A stretch of DNA of 59,529 nucleotides from Spirochaetota bacterium (GTDB taxonomy: Bacteria > Spirochaetota > UBA4802 > UBA5550), in the NCBI GenBank assembly GCA_016933025.1, contig JAFGBT010000008.1, forward strand, positions 1 to 59,529. The letters are read 5' to 3'. The notes below the pieces were generated by a model. It was not told where the DNA came from. It did not search any database and saw nothing but the letters and a program-made list of their open reading frames with translations. A program made the translations under genes and the position numbers. Below, piece by piece: positions 52,507 through 59,529 of the stretch. The first letter of the stretch is position 1. Every line of letters starts with the position of its first letter.

Positions 52507-52878
52507 ATGAAGCATATCATGGTAATAGATGATTCCCCTACCATCCGGACAAGCGTGGAGTTCGCCCTGAACGGGCTGGGCTACGCTATGGATCAGGCGG
52601 AAAACGGCTCCGATGCGCTGGAAAAGGTTAAGTCGATCAAGGGCAAAGGGGAAGACGTGGCGCTCTGCATTGTTGATATCAACATGCCGGTAATGGACGG
52701 CATAACGTTTATAGGCGAATTCCGTAAAGTGGACCGGTTCACGCCGGTGCTGGTGCTCACGACAGAATCGGAAGAGGGCAAGATCAAGGCCGGGAAGGAG
52801 GCGGGCGCCTCCGGATGGATCGTCAAGCCCTTCAAGAACCAGGACATGATGGATATCGTGCAGAAGCTGGTCAAGTGA
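52507..52878 (+). CDS. cheY: chemotaxis response regulator CheY
   Basis: 123 residues, receiver only: MKHIMVIDDSPTIR, Asp57 in IVDINMPVMDG, Thr in LTTES and Lys in IVKPF. Phosphorylated by CheA, it binds the flagellar motor switch. GGGAGG precedes the ATG. The position between the STAS and cheW genes is unusual but within one operon. Confidence 0.93.
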   Translation: MKHIMVIDDSPTIRTSVEFALNGLGYAMDQAENGSDALEKVKSIKGKGEDVALCIVDINMPVMDGITFIGEFRKVDRFTPVLVLTTESEEGKIKAGKEAGASGWIVKPFKNQDMMDIVQKLVK

Positions 52879-52956
52879 GGGGCTCGTGACGCCCGGCGGC
52901 CCGCGGGTGAACGGCGGAACATGAGGGCCAATTTATAATTATCATTGGAGGTTGTC

Positions 52957-53475
52957 ATGAACAGTACTGCGATACACGAGAGCAGGGGAGGCAAGCAGGA
53001 GGGAGTGGTGAAGGACCAGAAACAATTTGTGACCTTCGTGATTTCGAACGAGAACTACGGAGTGCCGGTCCTTAAGGTCCAGGAGATCATCGGGATGACG
53101 GAGATAGTCCATGTCCCCAATTGCCCGGATTTCATGAAAGGGGTCATCAACCTCCGCGGCTCGGTGGTACCGGTCATTGATATGCGCAAGCGGTTCAATA
53201 TGGAGGAGCGGCAATACGATATGTTCACGGTTATTATAATTGTTGAAGTGCGTGATATGCTGGTGGGCATGATCGTCGATTCGGTTTCGGATGTCGTTGA
53301 CATGCCGGCGGCCGACATCCAGAAGACCCCGAACTTCACCGTGAAGATAGACACGGATTTCATCAATGGTATCGGGCAGATCGGGGAGAAGCTCGTTATC
53401 ATTCTCGATATTGAGAAGATCCTTTCGGTAGAGGAGATAGAATCGCTTGAGAGCGAAGAGACGGCAACGGCATGA
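52957..53475 (+). CDS. cheW: chemotaxis coupling protein CheW
   Basis: 172 residues. It has the CheW core: FVISNENYGVPVLKVQEIIGMTEIVHVPNCPDFMKGVINLRGSVVPVIDMRKRF and LVGMIVDSVSDVVDM. It links receptors to CheA. The start at 52957 follows GGAGG at 52946-52950. An N-terminal extension of about 25 polar residues precedes the core. The stop overlaps the first cheD (ATGA). Confidence 0.95.
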   Translation: MNSTAIHESRGGKQEGVVKDQKQFVTFVISNENYGVPVLKVQEIIGMTEIVHVPNCPDFMKGVINLRGSVVPVIDMRKRFNMEERQYDMFTVIIIVEVRDMLVGMIVDSVSDVVDMPAADIQKTPNFTVKIDTDFINGIGQIGEKLVIILDIEKILSVEEIESLESEETATA

Positions 53476-54059
53476 TACGAAGCGATAACAACAGATTCGG
53501 CAAGCCGCTCTACATCCTTTATCCCGGGGACCACCACGCGGCGGCGGACAATTCTCTCATCGCGACCGTGGTCGGCTCGTGCGTGGCGGTCTGCCTGTAC
53601 GATTACCGGAAGATGATCGGCGGCGTGGGCCACTTTATCGTGCCGGGGTCGATCGGAACCGAGGGGATCATCGCCGATGAGGTGGCGGCACAGGGGATAA
53701 CCAGCATGGAGCACCTGATAGGAGAGATCGTCAAGCTCGGGGGCGACAGGAAGTCGTTCCGGGCGACGCTGTACGGCGCGGGCGAGTTCAGCGGCGACCA
53801 CGGGCTGGACAACGTGGCGGGGAGTAATATTCAGTTTCTCCATGAATACTTCAAGCTTGAAAAGATCCAGGTCGCCCGGGAAGACCTCGGCGGCAATTAC
53901 CGGCGGAAGATATTTTTCTGCCCGCGCACGGGATCGTCGTTCAGGAAGATCCTGATGAACAACCGGGATCATTCGGAGTTCATGAGGCTCGAAAGCGAGT
54001 ATATAAACGGCGTGTTCGGGAACAACGAGAGGTTCGGGAAAGTGCTGCTCTTTGATTGA
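53472..54059 (+). CDS. cheD: CheD-family receptor deamidase, divergent copy
   Basis: 195 residues. The catalytic Cys37 (GSCVAVCLYD) and His54 (GHFIVPG) are present, but the usual FGGA/GNM segment is changed to YGAGEFSG and the C-terminus is longer than in the second copy. CheD deamidates Gln residues of receptors and binds CheC. Start and stop are coupled to cheW and cheR. Having both residues suggests it is active, perhaps on a different receptor set. Confidence 0.88.
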   Translation: MIRSDNNRFGKPLYILYPGDHHAAADNSLIATVVGSCVAVCLYDYRKMIGGVGHFIVPGSIGTEGIIADEVAAQGITSMEHLIGEIVKLGGDRKSFRATLYGAGEFSGDHGLDNVAGSNIQFLHEYFKLEKIQVAREDLGGNYRRKIFFCPRTGSSFRKILMNNRDHSEFMRLESEYINGVFGNNERFGKVLLFD

Positions 54060-54067
54060 GGTGTAAC

Positions 54068-54904
54068 GTGGTAACCATAAACGGAATCCATGCGCTCAGA
54101 GACTCTGAATTTTATCATATCAAAGACGTTGTCTACAGGGAGTGCGGGATACGTCTTACCGAGATGAAGAAGGCCCTCGTCCAGGCCCGGTTGATGAAGA
54201 GGCTCAGGGATTTGAAGATAGGTGGCTATGAGGACTATTGCCATTACCTTAACGACAACTACGACAATGAGATCATTAACCTCATCAACTGCATCACGAC
54301 GAACAAGACCGATTTCTTCCGCGAGCCGAGGCATTTCGATTTTTTAAGGGAGGTCGCCCTCCCCGAATTCGAGCACTCCGGGAGAAATGCGATCAGAATC
54401 TGGAGCGCCGGCTGTTCCATAGGCGCAGAGCCGTACAGCATAGCCATCACCGTGTCAGAGTACTTCCATGACAAAAACATGCCGGATATAAAAATATTGG
54501 CCACGGACATCGACACGCAGGTGCTGCAGAAGGGTGAGGAAGGCATATACTGCGTCAACGAAGTCGACTTCATGGACCTGGAGATCCTGAAAAGATATTT
54601 CAAGAGGGGGGCCGGCGAAAACGAGGGGTTTTTCAGGGTGAAGGACGAGGTTCGCAAGCTTGTATCGTTCAGAAGGCTTAATCTCCATGACGAATCATAT
54701 CCGATGAGGGGGCATTTTGATATTATATTCTGCCGCAACGTCATCATTTATTTCGATGCCCCGTCACGGGCGCGTCTTTTTGACAAGTTTTACGATCGCC
54801 TGGCCGATGACGGTTATCTGATCATGGGCCATTCGGAGACACTGGCGGGAATGACAAGCAGGTTTCGCTACGTCGGCCATACTATATACAGCAAGGTGGT
54901 TTGA
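54068..54904 (+). CDS. cheR: chemotaxis receptor methyltransferase CheR
   Basis: 278 residues. The N-terminal helical domain is followed by the SAM-binding domain: IRIWSAGCSIGAEPYSIAI, KILATDIDTQVLQKG and FDIIFCRNVIIYF. It methylates receptor Glu residues. The GTG at 54068 has GAGGTG at 54058-54063; a TTG at 54056 overlapping the cheD stop is an alternative. Flanked by two cheD genes. Confidence 0.95.
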   Translation: MVTINGIHALRDSEFYHIKDVVYRECGIRLTEMKKALVQARLMKRLRDLKIGGYEDYCHYLNDNYDNEIINLINCITTNKTDFFREPRHFDFLREVALPEFEHSGRNAIRIWSAGCSIGAEPYSIAITVSEYFHDKNMPDIKILATDIDTQVLQKGEEGIYCVNEVDFMDLEILKRYFKRGAGENEGFFRVKDEVRKLVSFRRLNLHDESYPMRGHFDIIFCRNVIIYFDAPSRARLFDKFYDRLADDGYLIMGHSETLAGMTSRFRYVGHTIYSKVV

Positions 54905-54905
54905 T

Positions 54906-55466
54906 ATGCACGTCCCACATTCAACAAAATTCGGGAAGAAGGTCAAGATAATACAGCCGGGCGAGTACCATGTATCGTCCGAAGACGAAATGATCGGAAC
55001 GATGCTCGGATCATGCGTGTCCGTCTGCCTCTACGACCCGGTCGTCAAGGTGTCAGGCATGAATCATTTCATGCTTCCGGGCAGGATCGTGCAATCGGAC
55101 ATGTTCAACGACAAGTCGGCCCGCTACGGAGTGACGGCGATCACCGAACTGCTGATGCTGATGGAGAAACACGGCGCCGAACGGAAGAATATAAGGGCAA
55201 AAGTATTCGGCGGCGGAAACGTGATCCCGGCAATGCGCGGGACAAATTCCATTCCCTTCGATAACGTGCGACTTGCGTGCCTGATGCTCGAGATCGAGGA
55301 TATTCCGATAGACGAAATGGCGGTGGGCGGCTCCAATGCGAGGAAGATTATCATGGAAGTCGCGACAGGCACCGTATTTATGAAGACGATCACCAGAAGC
55401 GATGTCATAGAGAAGATAAAGGATCAGGAGTCTTCGTATGTGCGGGGGAGACTTGACGTGGCATGA
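54906..55466 (+). CDS. cheD: chemoreceptor glutamine deamidase CheD, second copy
   Basis: 186 residues with Cys37 (GSCVSVCLYD) and His54 (NHFMLPG), and a more typical KVFGGGNVIPAM segment than the first copy. It starts one base after the cheR stop and overlaps cheB (ATGA). The similarity to the first copy is low, so the duplication is old or one copy was acquired. Confidence 0.92.
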   Translation: MHVPHSTKFGKKVKIIQPGEYHVSSEDEMIGTMLGSCVSVCLYDPVVKVSGMNHFMLPGRIVQSDMFNDKSARYGVTAITELLMLMEKHGAERKNIRAKVFGGGNVIPAMRGTNSIPFDNVRLACLMLEIEDIPIDEMAVGGSNARKIIMEVATGTVFMKTITRSDVIEKIKDQESSYVRGRLDVA

Positions 55467-56572
55467 AGAAGGTAAAAGTCCTCATCATTGACGATTCGGC
55501 GGTTGCGAGAAAATATCTTTCGGAGGCGCTATCGGGATCAAAGAATATTGAAATCGTGGCGACAGCCCTGGACCCCATTATCGCCACCGAAAAGATCAAG
55601 AAATTCAACCCCGATGTTCTGACCCTGGACGTCGAGATGCCCCGGATGGACGGACTCACCTTCCTGTCAAAGCTCATGGTCGCACGGCCGATGCCGGTCA
55701 TTATGGTCAGCTCTTTCACTGACGCGGGCGCACGGGTGACCATGAAAGCTCTCGAGCTGGGCGCGGTCGACTTCATTTTGAAGCCGACCATAGGCGCCGA
55801 AAGCTCTCTTGAGGGTTTTTCCGGAGAGCTTGCGGAAAAGATCATTGCGGCGAGTCAGTCGAAGGTTAAAAAGCGCGGTTCCTCCCTGAACGCCATCGGA
55901 GGGGCTCCCGCGATTATCGCCAGGCATTCCGCGGACGTGATTCTGCCGCCCAAGAGAGCGATTAAGGTAAAACACAGGAGCGAGAGCGTAATCGCCATAG
56001 GGGCGTCCACCGGCGGCACCGAGGCGATAGCCGCACTGTTCAGGGTGCTGCCCGACGACCTTCCGGGGATTGTGATCGTCCAGCACATGCCGGAGAAGTT
56101 CACAAAGGCCTTTGCCGACAGGATAAACGGAATGTCGAGGCCGTACGTGAAGGAGGCGGAGAACGGCGATCGGGTCTACCGCGGCATCGCCCTGATCGCG
56201 CCGGGCAACAAACATCTCATACTGAGATCTGACGCGAGCGGTTATTACGTCGAGGTCAATGACGGCCTGCCGGTTAACCGCCACAAGCCGTCGGTCGATG
56301 TCCTGTTTCGATCCGTTGCCCAGACGGCGGGATCGAACGCCACCGGCATTCTTCTTACGGGCATGGGCGCCGACGGCGCATCCGGTCTTCTGGAGATGAG
56401 GGAGTCGGGCGCCGCGACCATCGCCCAGGACGAGTCGTCATGCGTTGTCTTCGGCATGCCACGGGAGGCGATACGGATTGGCGCGGCCGCCATGATAATG
56501 GGCATAAGCGATATAATCAGATATATCGAGGATAATAAAAATATGCCGCTTTCCGCACACAAACCAGCCTGA
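55463..56572 (+). CDS. cheB: receptor methylesterase CheB
   Basis: 369 residues: a receiver (Asp56 in LTLDVEMPRMDG), a linker of about 55 residues and the methylesterase/deamidase domain with Ser182 (IGASTGGTEAI), His208 (VQHMPEKFT) and the late Asp in LTGMGADGASG. Phosphorylated by CheA, it removes methyl groups from receptors. It is the last gene of the operon; no terminator is visible. Confidence 0.95.
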   Translation: MKKVKVLIIDDSAVARKYLSEALSGSKNIEIVATALDPIIATEKIKKFNPDVLTLDVEMPRMDGLTFLSKLMVARPMPVIMVSSFTDAGARVTMKALELGAVDFILKPTIGAESSLEGFSGELAEKIIAASQSKVKKRGSSLNAIGGAPAIIARHSADVILPPKRAIKVKHRSESVIAIGASTGGTEAIAALFRVLPDDLPGIVIVQHMPEKFTKAFADRINGMSRPYVKEAENGDRVYRGIALIAPGNKHLILRSDASGYYVEVNDGLPVNRHKPSVDVLFRSVAQTAGSNATGILLTGMGADGASGLLEMRESGAATIAQDESSCVVFGMPREAIRIGAAAMIMGISDIIRYIEDNKNMPLSAHKPA

Positions 56573-56669
56573 ATCAGCGTATTTTTTCGTAATATATTAT
56601 ATAAGCAGGCTTGTTAAGATCAGGTATCAGAAATTAACAATTATTACACTATTTTGTGCCAGTATTTTG

Positions 56670-56699
56670 TTGGACAAGCAATCAGCGTCTTTGTATATT
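56670..56699 (+). promoter_or_regulatory. candidate promoter of the vWA lipoprotein gene
   Basis: TTGGAC (56670-56675), an 18-base spacer and TATATT (56694-56699) in an AT-rich stretch. The leader would be about 100 bases. Confidence 0.45.
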
Positions 56700-56804
56700 G
56701 TCATTGATTCTATGCAATTAATTTGATAACATGCTGTTGTCATAACAGCCGGTAAAAAGCGCCGGCAACGCAATGTTCTTACTATAATTTGCAGGGTGGG
56801 TTGT

Positions 56805-58505
56805 ATGAATAAAACAATTCAAAGAAGATCAGCACTTTTGATCCGGTCGCTGCTCTCCTCGACGATGCTGTTTCTTTTCATTCTATTCACCAGTTGTTAT
56901 GTCGCGGACGATAGAAGCCCTAAGATTGAAGAAGCGGCAATGCTCGGCATGGCGGGGAAGGCGGCCAGTCTCCTCGTTGCGAACGATGGCGCAGTGGCCG
57001 CGGCCCTCAGGCCTGGAGAAAGCGTCACGGTATCCAAGACCGTCACGATAACCGGGTCGGTCCCCAAAGCCGACATACTGTTTGTCTTTGACGTCACCGG
57101 GAGCATGGATGCGGAGCTTGCGCAGATGAAGACAAACGCCATCGCCATCATGAACAATCTGGACACGCTTATCAGCGATGCGCAGTACGGCGTCATATCC
57201 TTCAAGGACTATGTTGGGTACCTGTCATCATGCGGATATTACGGCAACTACGGCAGCAGCGGCGATTACCCTTATCGGCTCGACCAGAACCTGACGGATA
57301 ACAGGGCCCTGGTGCAGGTCGCCATCAACGGGCTTACAACCGGCGGCGGCGCGGACATTCCCGAGTCCTATTCCCGGGTCATGTACGAAGCGTATTCGGA
57401 CCCGGCAATAACCTATCGGAGCGGTTCGAAGCGCATCCTGGTAATGTTTGGCGATGCGGTTCCCCATGACTGCGACCTGAACGAGGGGGTGCCGGGCCTG
57501 ACAACGGTCAACTCGACCGGCAAAGATCCGGGAAGGGACGGCCTCCTTGACACCGCGGACGACCTAGATCTACAAGAGGTCCTCGCGGGCGTTGCGGCCA
57601 GTGATATCACGCTCCTCATGATTTACAGCGGCGGCACCTCCGACATGACCCTGTGGAAGCACTGGAGCGGCCTTACCGGCGGAGACGCGTACCAGCTGAC
57701 CACCGCCAGCGAGATACCGGCAGCAATAAAACAGCTTATCGAGAACGAACTGCTCCATATAGACGAGCTTACCCTCAAGGTAACGACCCCCGGCTATGAG
57801 GACTGGCTGACCAGCGTCACGCCGGTGTCGTACACCGACATTACCATAGAGGGGACCATGGAATTCACCTTCGAATACGTGCTGACCGTTCCTCTGGACG
57901 CGTGCGCCTCCGGTGAAACGGCGACGCGCGATTTCATGGTGAGCGCCATGGGCGACGGCGCCAATTACGGAGACGACAACGTCGCCATAACCGTGCTGTG
58001 CAGCGATCCGATGGAGACGTTCAACGTAACGATATTCATGGCCGCCGACAAGAACTGGTGCGGCAAACCGATCGACAGGATTCTCGGCCTCGGGTCGCTG
58101 AGGCTTGCTGACAGCGGCGAGGCATTTGACCCGGAAACCGACGACGTGGTACTGACCGCCAATGACGTTGAAATCCTCATTCCGGCCGGCTCTTTCCGGA
58201 AGCAGCACTGGCTCAGGCGCCACTCCCAGAACGTTTTCACATATAATGGCCGCATTGCCGGAGTGGGCCATGTCGCCATGGTGCTGAATTTCAAAATGAG
58301 ATTCTGGAAGATAGCGGTGTACGGCGGGGAGGCCGCTGGCCTGGTTTCCGGCGACACCGTCAATGTGAGGCTTGATATCGGCAACAACGTGGGCGAAGAC
58401 AACTTCGCGTGGACAAAAAAATGGAGCATAGACGACAGCTCATTCGCCCTGTATATCGAAAGGCATCCGCCCCATCATCACACAAAGCACTGTAAAAAGA
58501 AGTAA
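56805..58505 (+). CDS. lipoprotein with a von Willebrand factor A domain
   Basis: 566 residues. The signal ends in a lipobox (LFTSC, Cys31). A vWA domain (about 80-310) opens with ILFVFDVTGSMD, a MIDAS of the DxTxS kind in place of the more common DxSxS, and a later GGGADIPES supplies a Thr-less second loop. The remaining 250 residues are beta-rich with no motif I know and end in a His/Lys-rich tail (HPPHHHTKHCKKK). AGGGTGG precedes the ATG at 56805. Probably a surface or periplasmic adhesion or assembly protein. Confidence 0.78.
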   Translation: MNKTIQRRSALLIRSLLSSTMLFLFILFTSCYVADDRSPKIEEAAMLGMAGKAASLLVANDGAVAAALRPGESVTVSKTVTITGSVPKADILFVFDVTGSMDAELAQMKTNAIAIMNNLDTLISDAQYGVISFKDYVGYLSSCGYYGNYGSSGDYPYRLDQNLTDNRALVQVAINGLTTGGGADIPESYSRVMYEAYSDPAITYRSGSKRILVMFGDAVPHDCDLNEGVPGLTTVNSTGKDPGRDGLLDTADDLDLQEVLAGVAASDITLLMIYSGGTSDMTLWKHWSGLTGGDAYQLTTASEIPAAIKQLIENELLHIDELTLKVTTPGYEDWLTSVTPVSYTDITIEGTMEFTFEYVLTVPLDACASGETATRDFMVSAMGDGANYGDDNVAITVLCSDPMETFNVTIFMAADKNWCGKPIDRILGLGSLRLADSGEAFDPETDDVVLTANDVEILIPAGSFRKQHWLRRHSQNVFTYNGRIAGVGHVAMVLNFKMRFWKIAVYGGEAAGLVSGDTVNVRLDIGNNVGEDNFAWTKKWSIDDSSFALYIERHPPHHHTKHCKKK

Positions 58506-58510
58506 CGCCG

Positions 58511-58540
58511 GGGCCGCCCACAGGGGCGGCCCTTTTATTT
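58511..58540 (+). terminator. rho-independent terminator after the vWA gene
   Basis: GGGCCGCC (58511-58518) pairs with GGCGGCCC (58525-58532), then TTTTATTT. Confidence 0.88.
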
Positions 58541-58553
58541 CACCGTTTTTTTG

Positions 58554-58581
58554 TTGACCGCCCCGGTAAGAACCCTATCGT
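58554..58581 (+). promoter_or_regulatory. promoter of the sirtuin gene
   Basis: TTGACC (58554-58559), a 16-base spacer and TATCGT (58576-58581), 15 bases before the ATG. Confidence 0.45.
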
Positions 58582-58596
58582 TTAGCTGGATACGGC

Positions 58597-59415
58597 ATGG
58601 CACGGTACGATAAAGAGATCTCACAGGCGGCGGAAATCCTCATGAAGGCGAAGAGGGCCGCAGCCTTCTGCGGCTCCGGGATTTCAGCGGAAAGCGGCAT
58701 CTCGACGTTCCGGGACCCGGGCGGCATCTGGGACAGGCTCGATCTGGCCGAGGTGGGCACAGCGGACGGCCTCATGTCCGTGCTGGCGCATGACCCCGGC
58801 AGGCTTATGCCCGTTTTTTTGGAGCTGCTGGATGCCTTCGAAAATGCCGATGCCAACCCGGGGCACGCGGCGCTCGCCGACCTCGAACGGATGGGCATCC
58901 TCGGTACCGTGATCACCCAGAACATCGACAATCTCCAGCATGAAGCGGGCAGCGGTGACGTCATCGAGGTGCACGGCAACCTGTTCCGCATGGTCTGCCT
59001 CGGCTGCGGGGCGCAGAAGAAATTCGAACGCAAACCCCTCGTGGCCGATATCAGGCAGAAGCTCGGGCTCATGAAGTATTTCAGCCTGGCGGAGCTGGCC
59101 GCCCTGGTGCCGCGCTGCGGCGCGTGCGGCGCACTCATGAGGCCGGACATCGTCATGTTCGGCGAGGCGGTCAAGGACCTCGACAGGGCCTTCGAGGCGT
59201 CGCGGGAGTGCGACGCCATGCTGGTACTCGGGACTTCCGGCATCGTGTATCCGGCGGCCGCGCTTCCCTATGAATCGAAGCAGAAGGGAGCGCCGATCAT
59301 AGTGGTCAACCCGAATGAAAACGCCTTTTTCGACATATCCGACGTCTATGTCCCGATGAAGACCGGCGAGGCGTTACCAGCGATCGTTGGAAAGATAAGG
59401 AAGAAAGCCCTCTAA
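58597..59415 (+). CDS. cobB: NAD-dependent protein deacylase, sirtuin (SIR2) family
   Basis: 272 residues. GSGISAESGISTFRD is the NAD-binding loop, TQNIDNLQHEAG follows, and EVHG holds the catalytic His. A zinc ribbon has two pairs (CLGCG and CGACG), and RPDIVMFGEAV completes the site. It removes acyl groups from lysine, using NAD. The first loop has GSGIS in place of GAGIS. The stop codon (59413-59415) is supplied by the first unit of the repeat array that begins at 59411. Confidence 0.9.
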   Translation: MARYDKEISQAAEILMKAKRAAAFCGSGISAESGISTFRDPGGIWDRLDLAEVGTADGLMSVLAHDPGRLMPVFLELLDAFENADANPGHAALADLERMGILGTVITQNIDNLQHEAGSGDVIEVHGNLFRMVCLGCGAQKKFERKPLVADIRQKLGLMKYFSLAELAALVPRCGACGALMRPDIVMFGEAVKDLDRAFEASRECDAMLVLGTSGIVYPAAALPYESKQKGAPIIVVNPNENAFFDISDVYVPMKTGEALPAIVGKIRKKAL

Positions 59416-59529
59416 ATCCCCCGAAGGGGGACTTCCTCCCCCTAAATCCCCCATAGGGGGACTTACACCCCCCTAAATCCCCCATAGGGGGACTTACACC
59501 CCCCTAAATCCCCCATAGGGGGACTTAAC
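59411..59529. repeat. tandem array of 30/31-bp C-tract/G-tract repeats
   Basis: Four units of CCCCCTAAATCCCCC, ATA or GAA, GGGGG, ACTTACA follow one another with spacings of 30, 31 and 31 bases; the last is cut by the window end. Each unit holds a C5/G5 hairpin. The first unit overlaps the sirtuin stop. The unit is identical in its core to 16869-16884 and the reverse of 6755-6770. There are no unique spacers, so it is not a CRISPR array. Confidence 0.85.

Noticed and set aside
59411..59529. CRISPR array
   Set aside because: The intervals between repeats are identical, not unique spacers, and no cas gene is present.

Overview
The window is about 59.5 kb of GC-rich bacterial chromosome with short intergenic gaps, many ATGA start/stop overlaps, three tRNA genes and no transposase, integrase, phage or CRISPR genes. 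The combination of two 7TMR-DISM sensors, stand-alone SpoIIE phosphatases, many lipoproteins, a PPDK-like giant protein and a che operon with CheD suggests a Gram-negative environmental bacterium. Spirochaetota (Leptospirales-like lineages) is my best guess, at low to moderate confidence because no rRNA or ribosomal protein gene is present to test it.

Layout. 25-1970: a translationally coupled pair of KAS III-like condensing enzymes, the second lacking the catalytic His. 2200-4398: a 7TM sensor with an MCP output. 4667-6558: a lipoprotein coupled to an outer-membrane barrel that carries a WWDPVW signature. 6823-10319: a 7TM sensor with a SpoIIE phosphatase output, then a two-domain flavoprotein. 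10416-13649: tRNA-Thr, a small membrane protein, an acyltransferase and a DUF2723-type membrane protein. 13787-21724: a TetR-regulated export operon (TetR, TolC, HlyD/EmrA, EmrB/QacA MFS, and an MMPL exporter fused to a methyltransferase) with a clear inverted-repeat operator. 21766-23749 (minus): enoyl-CoA hydratase/isomerase and thiolase, with a palindrome sitting exactly in the promoter spacer. 24338-25919: a Cys-cluster protein and a short-chain dehydrogenase.

26168-31859: a 1494-residue PPDK-like protein (long helical N-terminus, ATP-grasp and phosphohistidine domains, no PEP/pyruvate barrel), preceded by a 24-bp palindrome and followed by an unusual GAPDH. 32015-34893: a small lipoprotein, an apparently leaderless SpoIIE phosphatase gene and a second WWDPVW barrel. 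34924-39579: a monoheme cytochrome lipoprotein, a LolA-like protein, an FAD oxidoreductase, Hsp20, a rubredoxin-like/DUF2231-like membrane protein and a START-domain protein. 39704-40246: tRNA-Pro and tRNA-Arg flanking two copies of a ~100-bp multi-hairpin repeat.

40498-46401: a nine-PAS hybrid kinase, its NarL-type regulator and a lone receiver. 46479-56572: a ten-gene chemotaxis operon (MCP, CheA, a degenerate MCP-like protein, STAS, CheY, CheW, CheD, CheR, a second CheD, CheB). 56805-59415: a vWA lipoprotein and a sirtuin. The window ends in a tandem array of C-tract/G-tract repeats whose sequence recurs at 6755 and 16869.

The most unusual items are the PPDK-like protein with its palindrome-flanked start and odd GAPDH partner, the che operon with two CheD copies around CheR plus a degenerate MCP-like protein, the MMPL-methyltransferase fusion, and the structured repeats between the tRNA genes. 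All functional statements rest on motif reading by eye; no database search or structure prediction was run.
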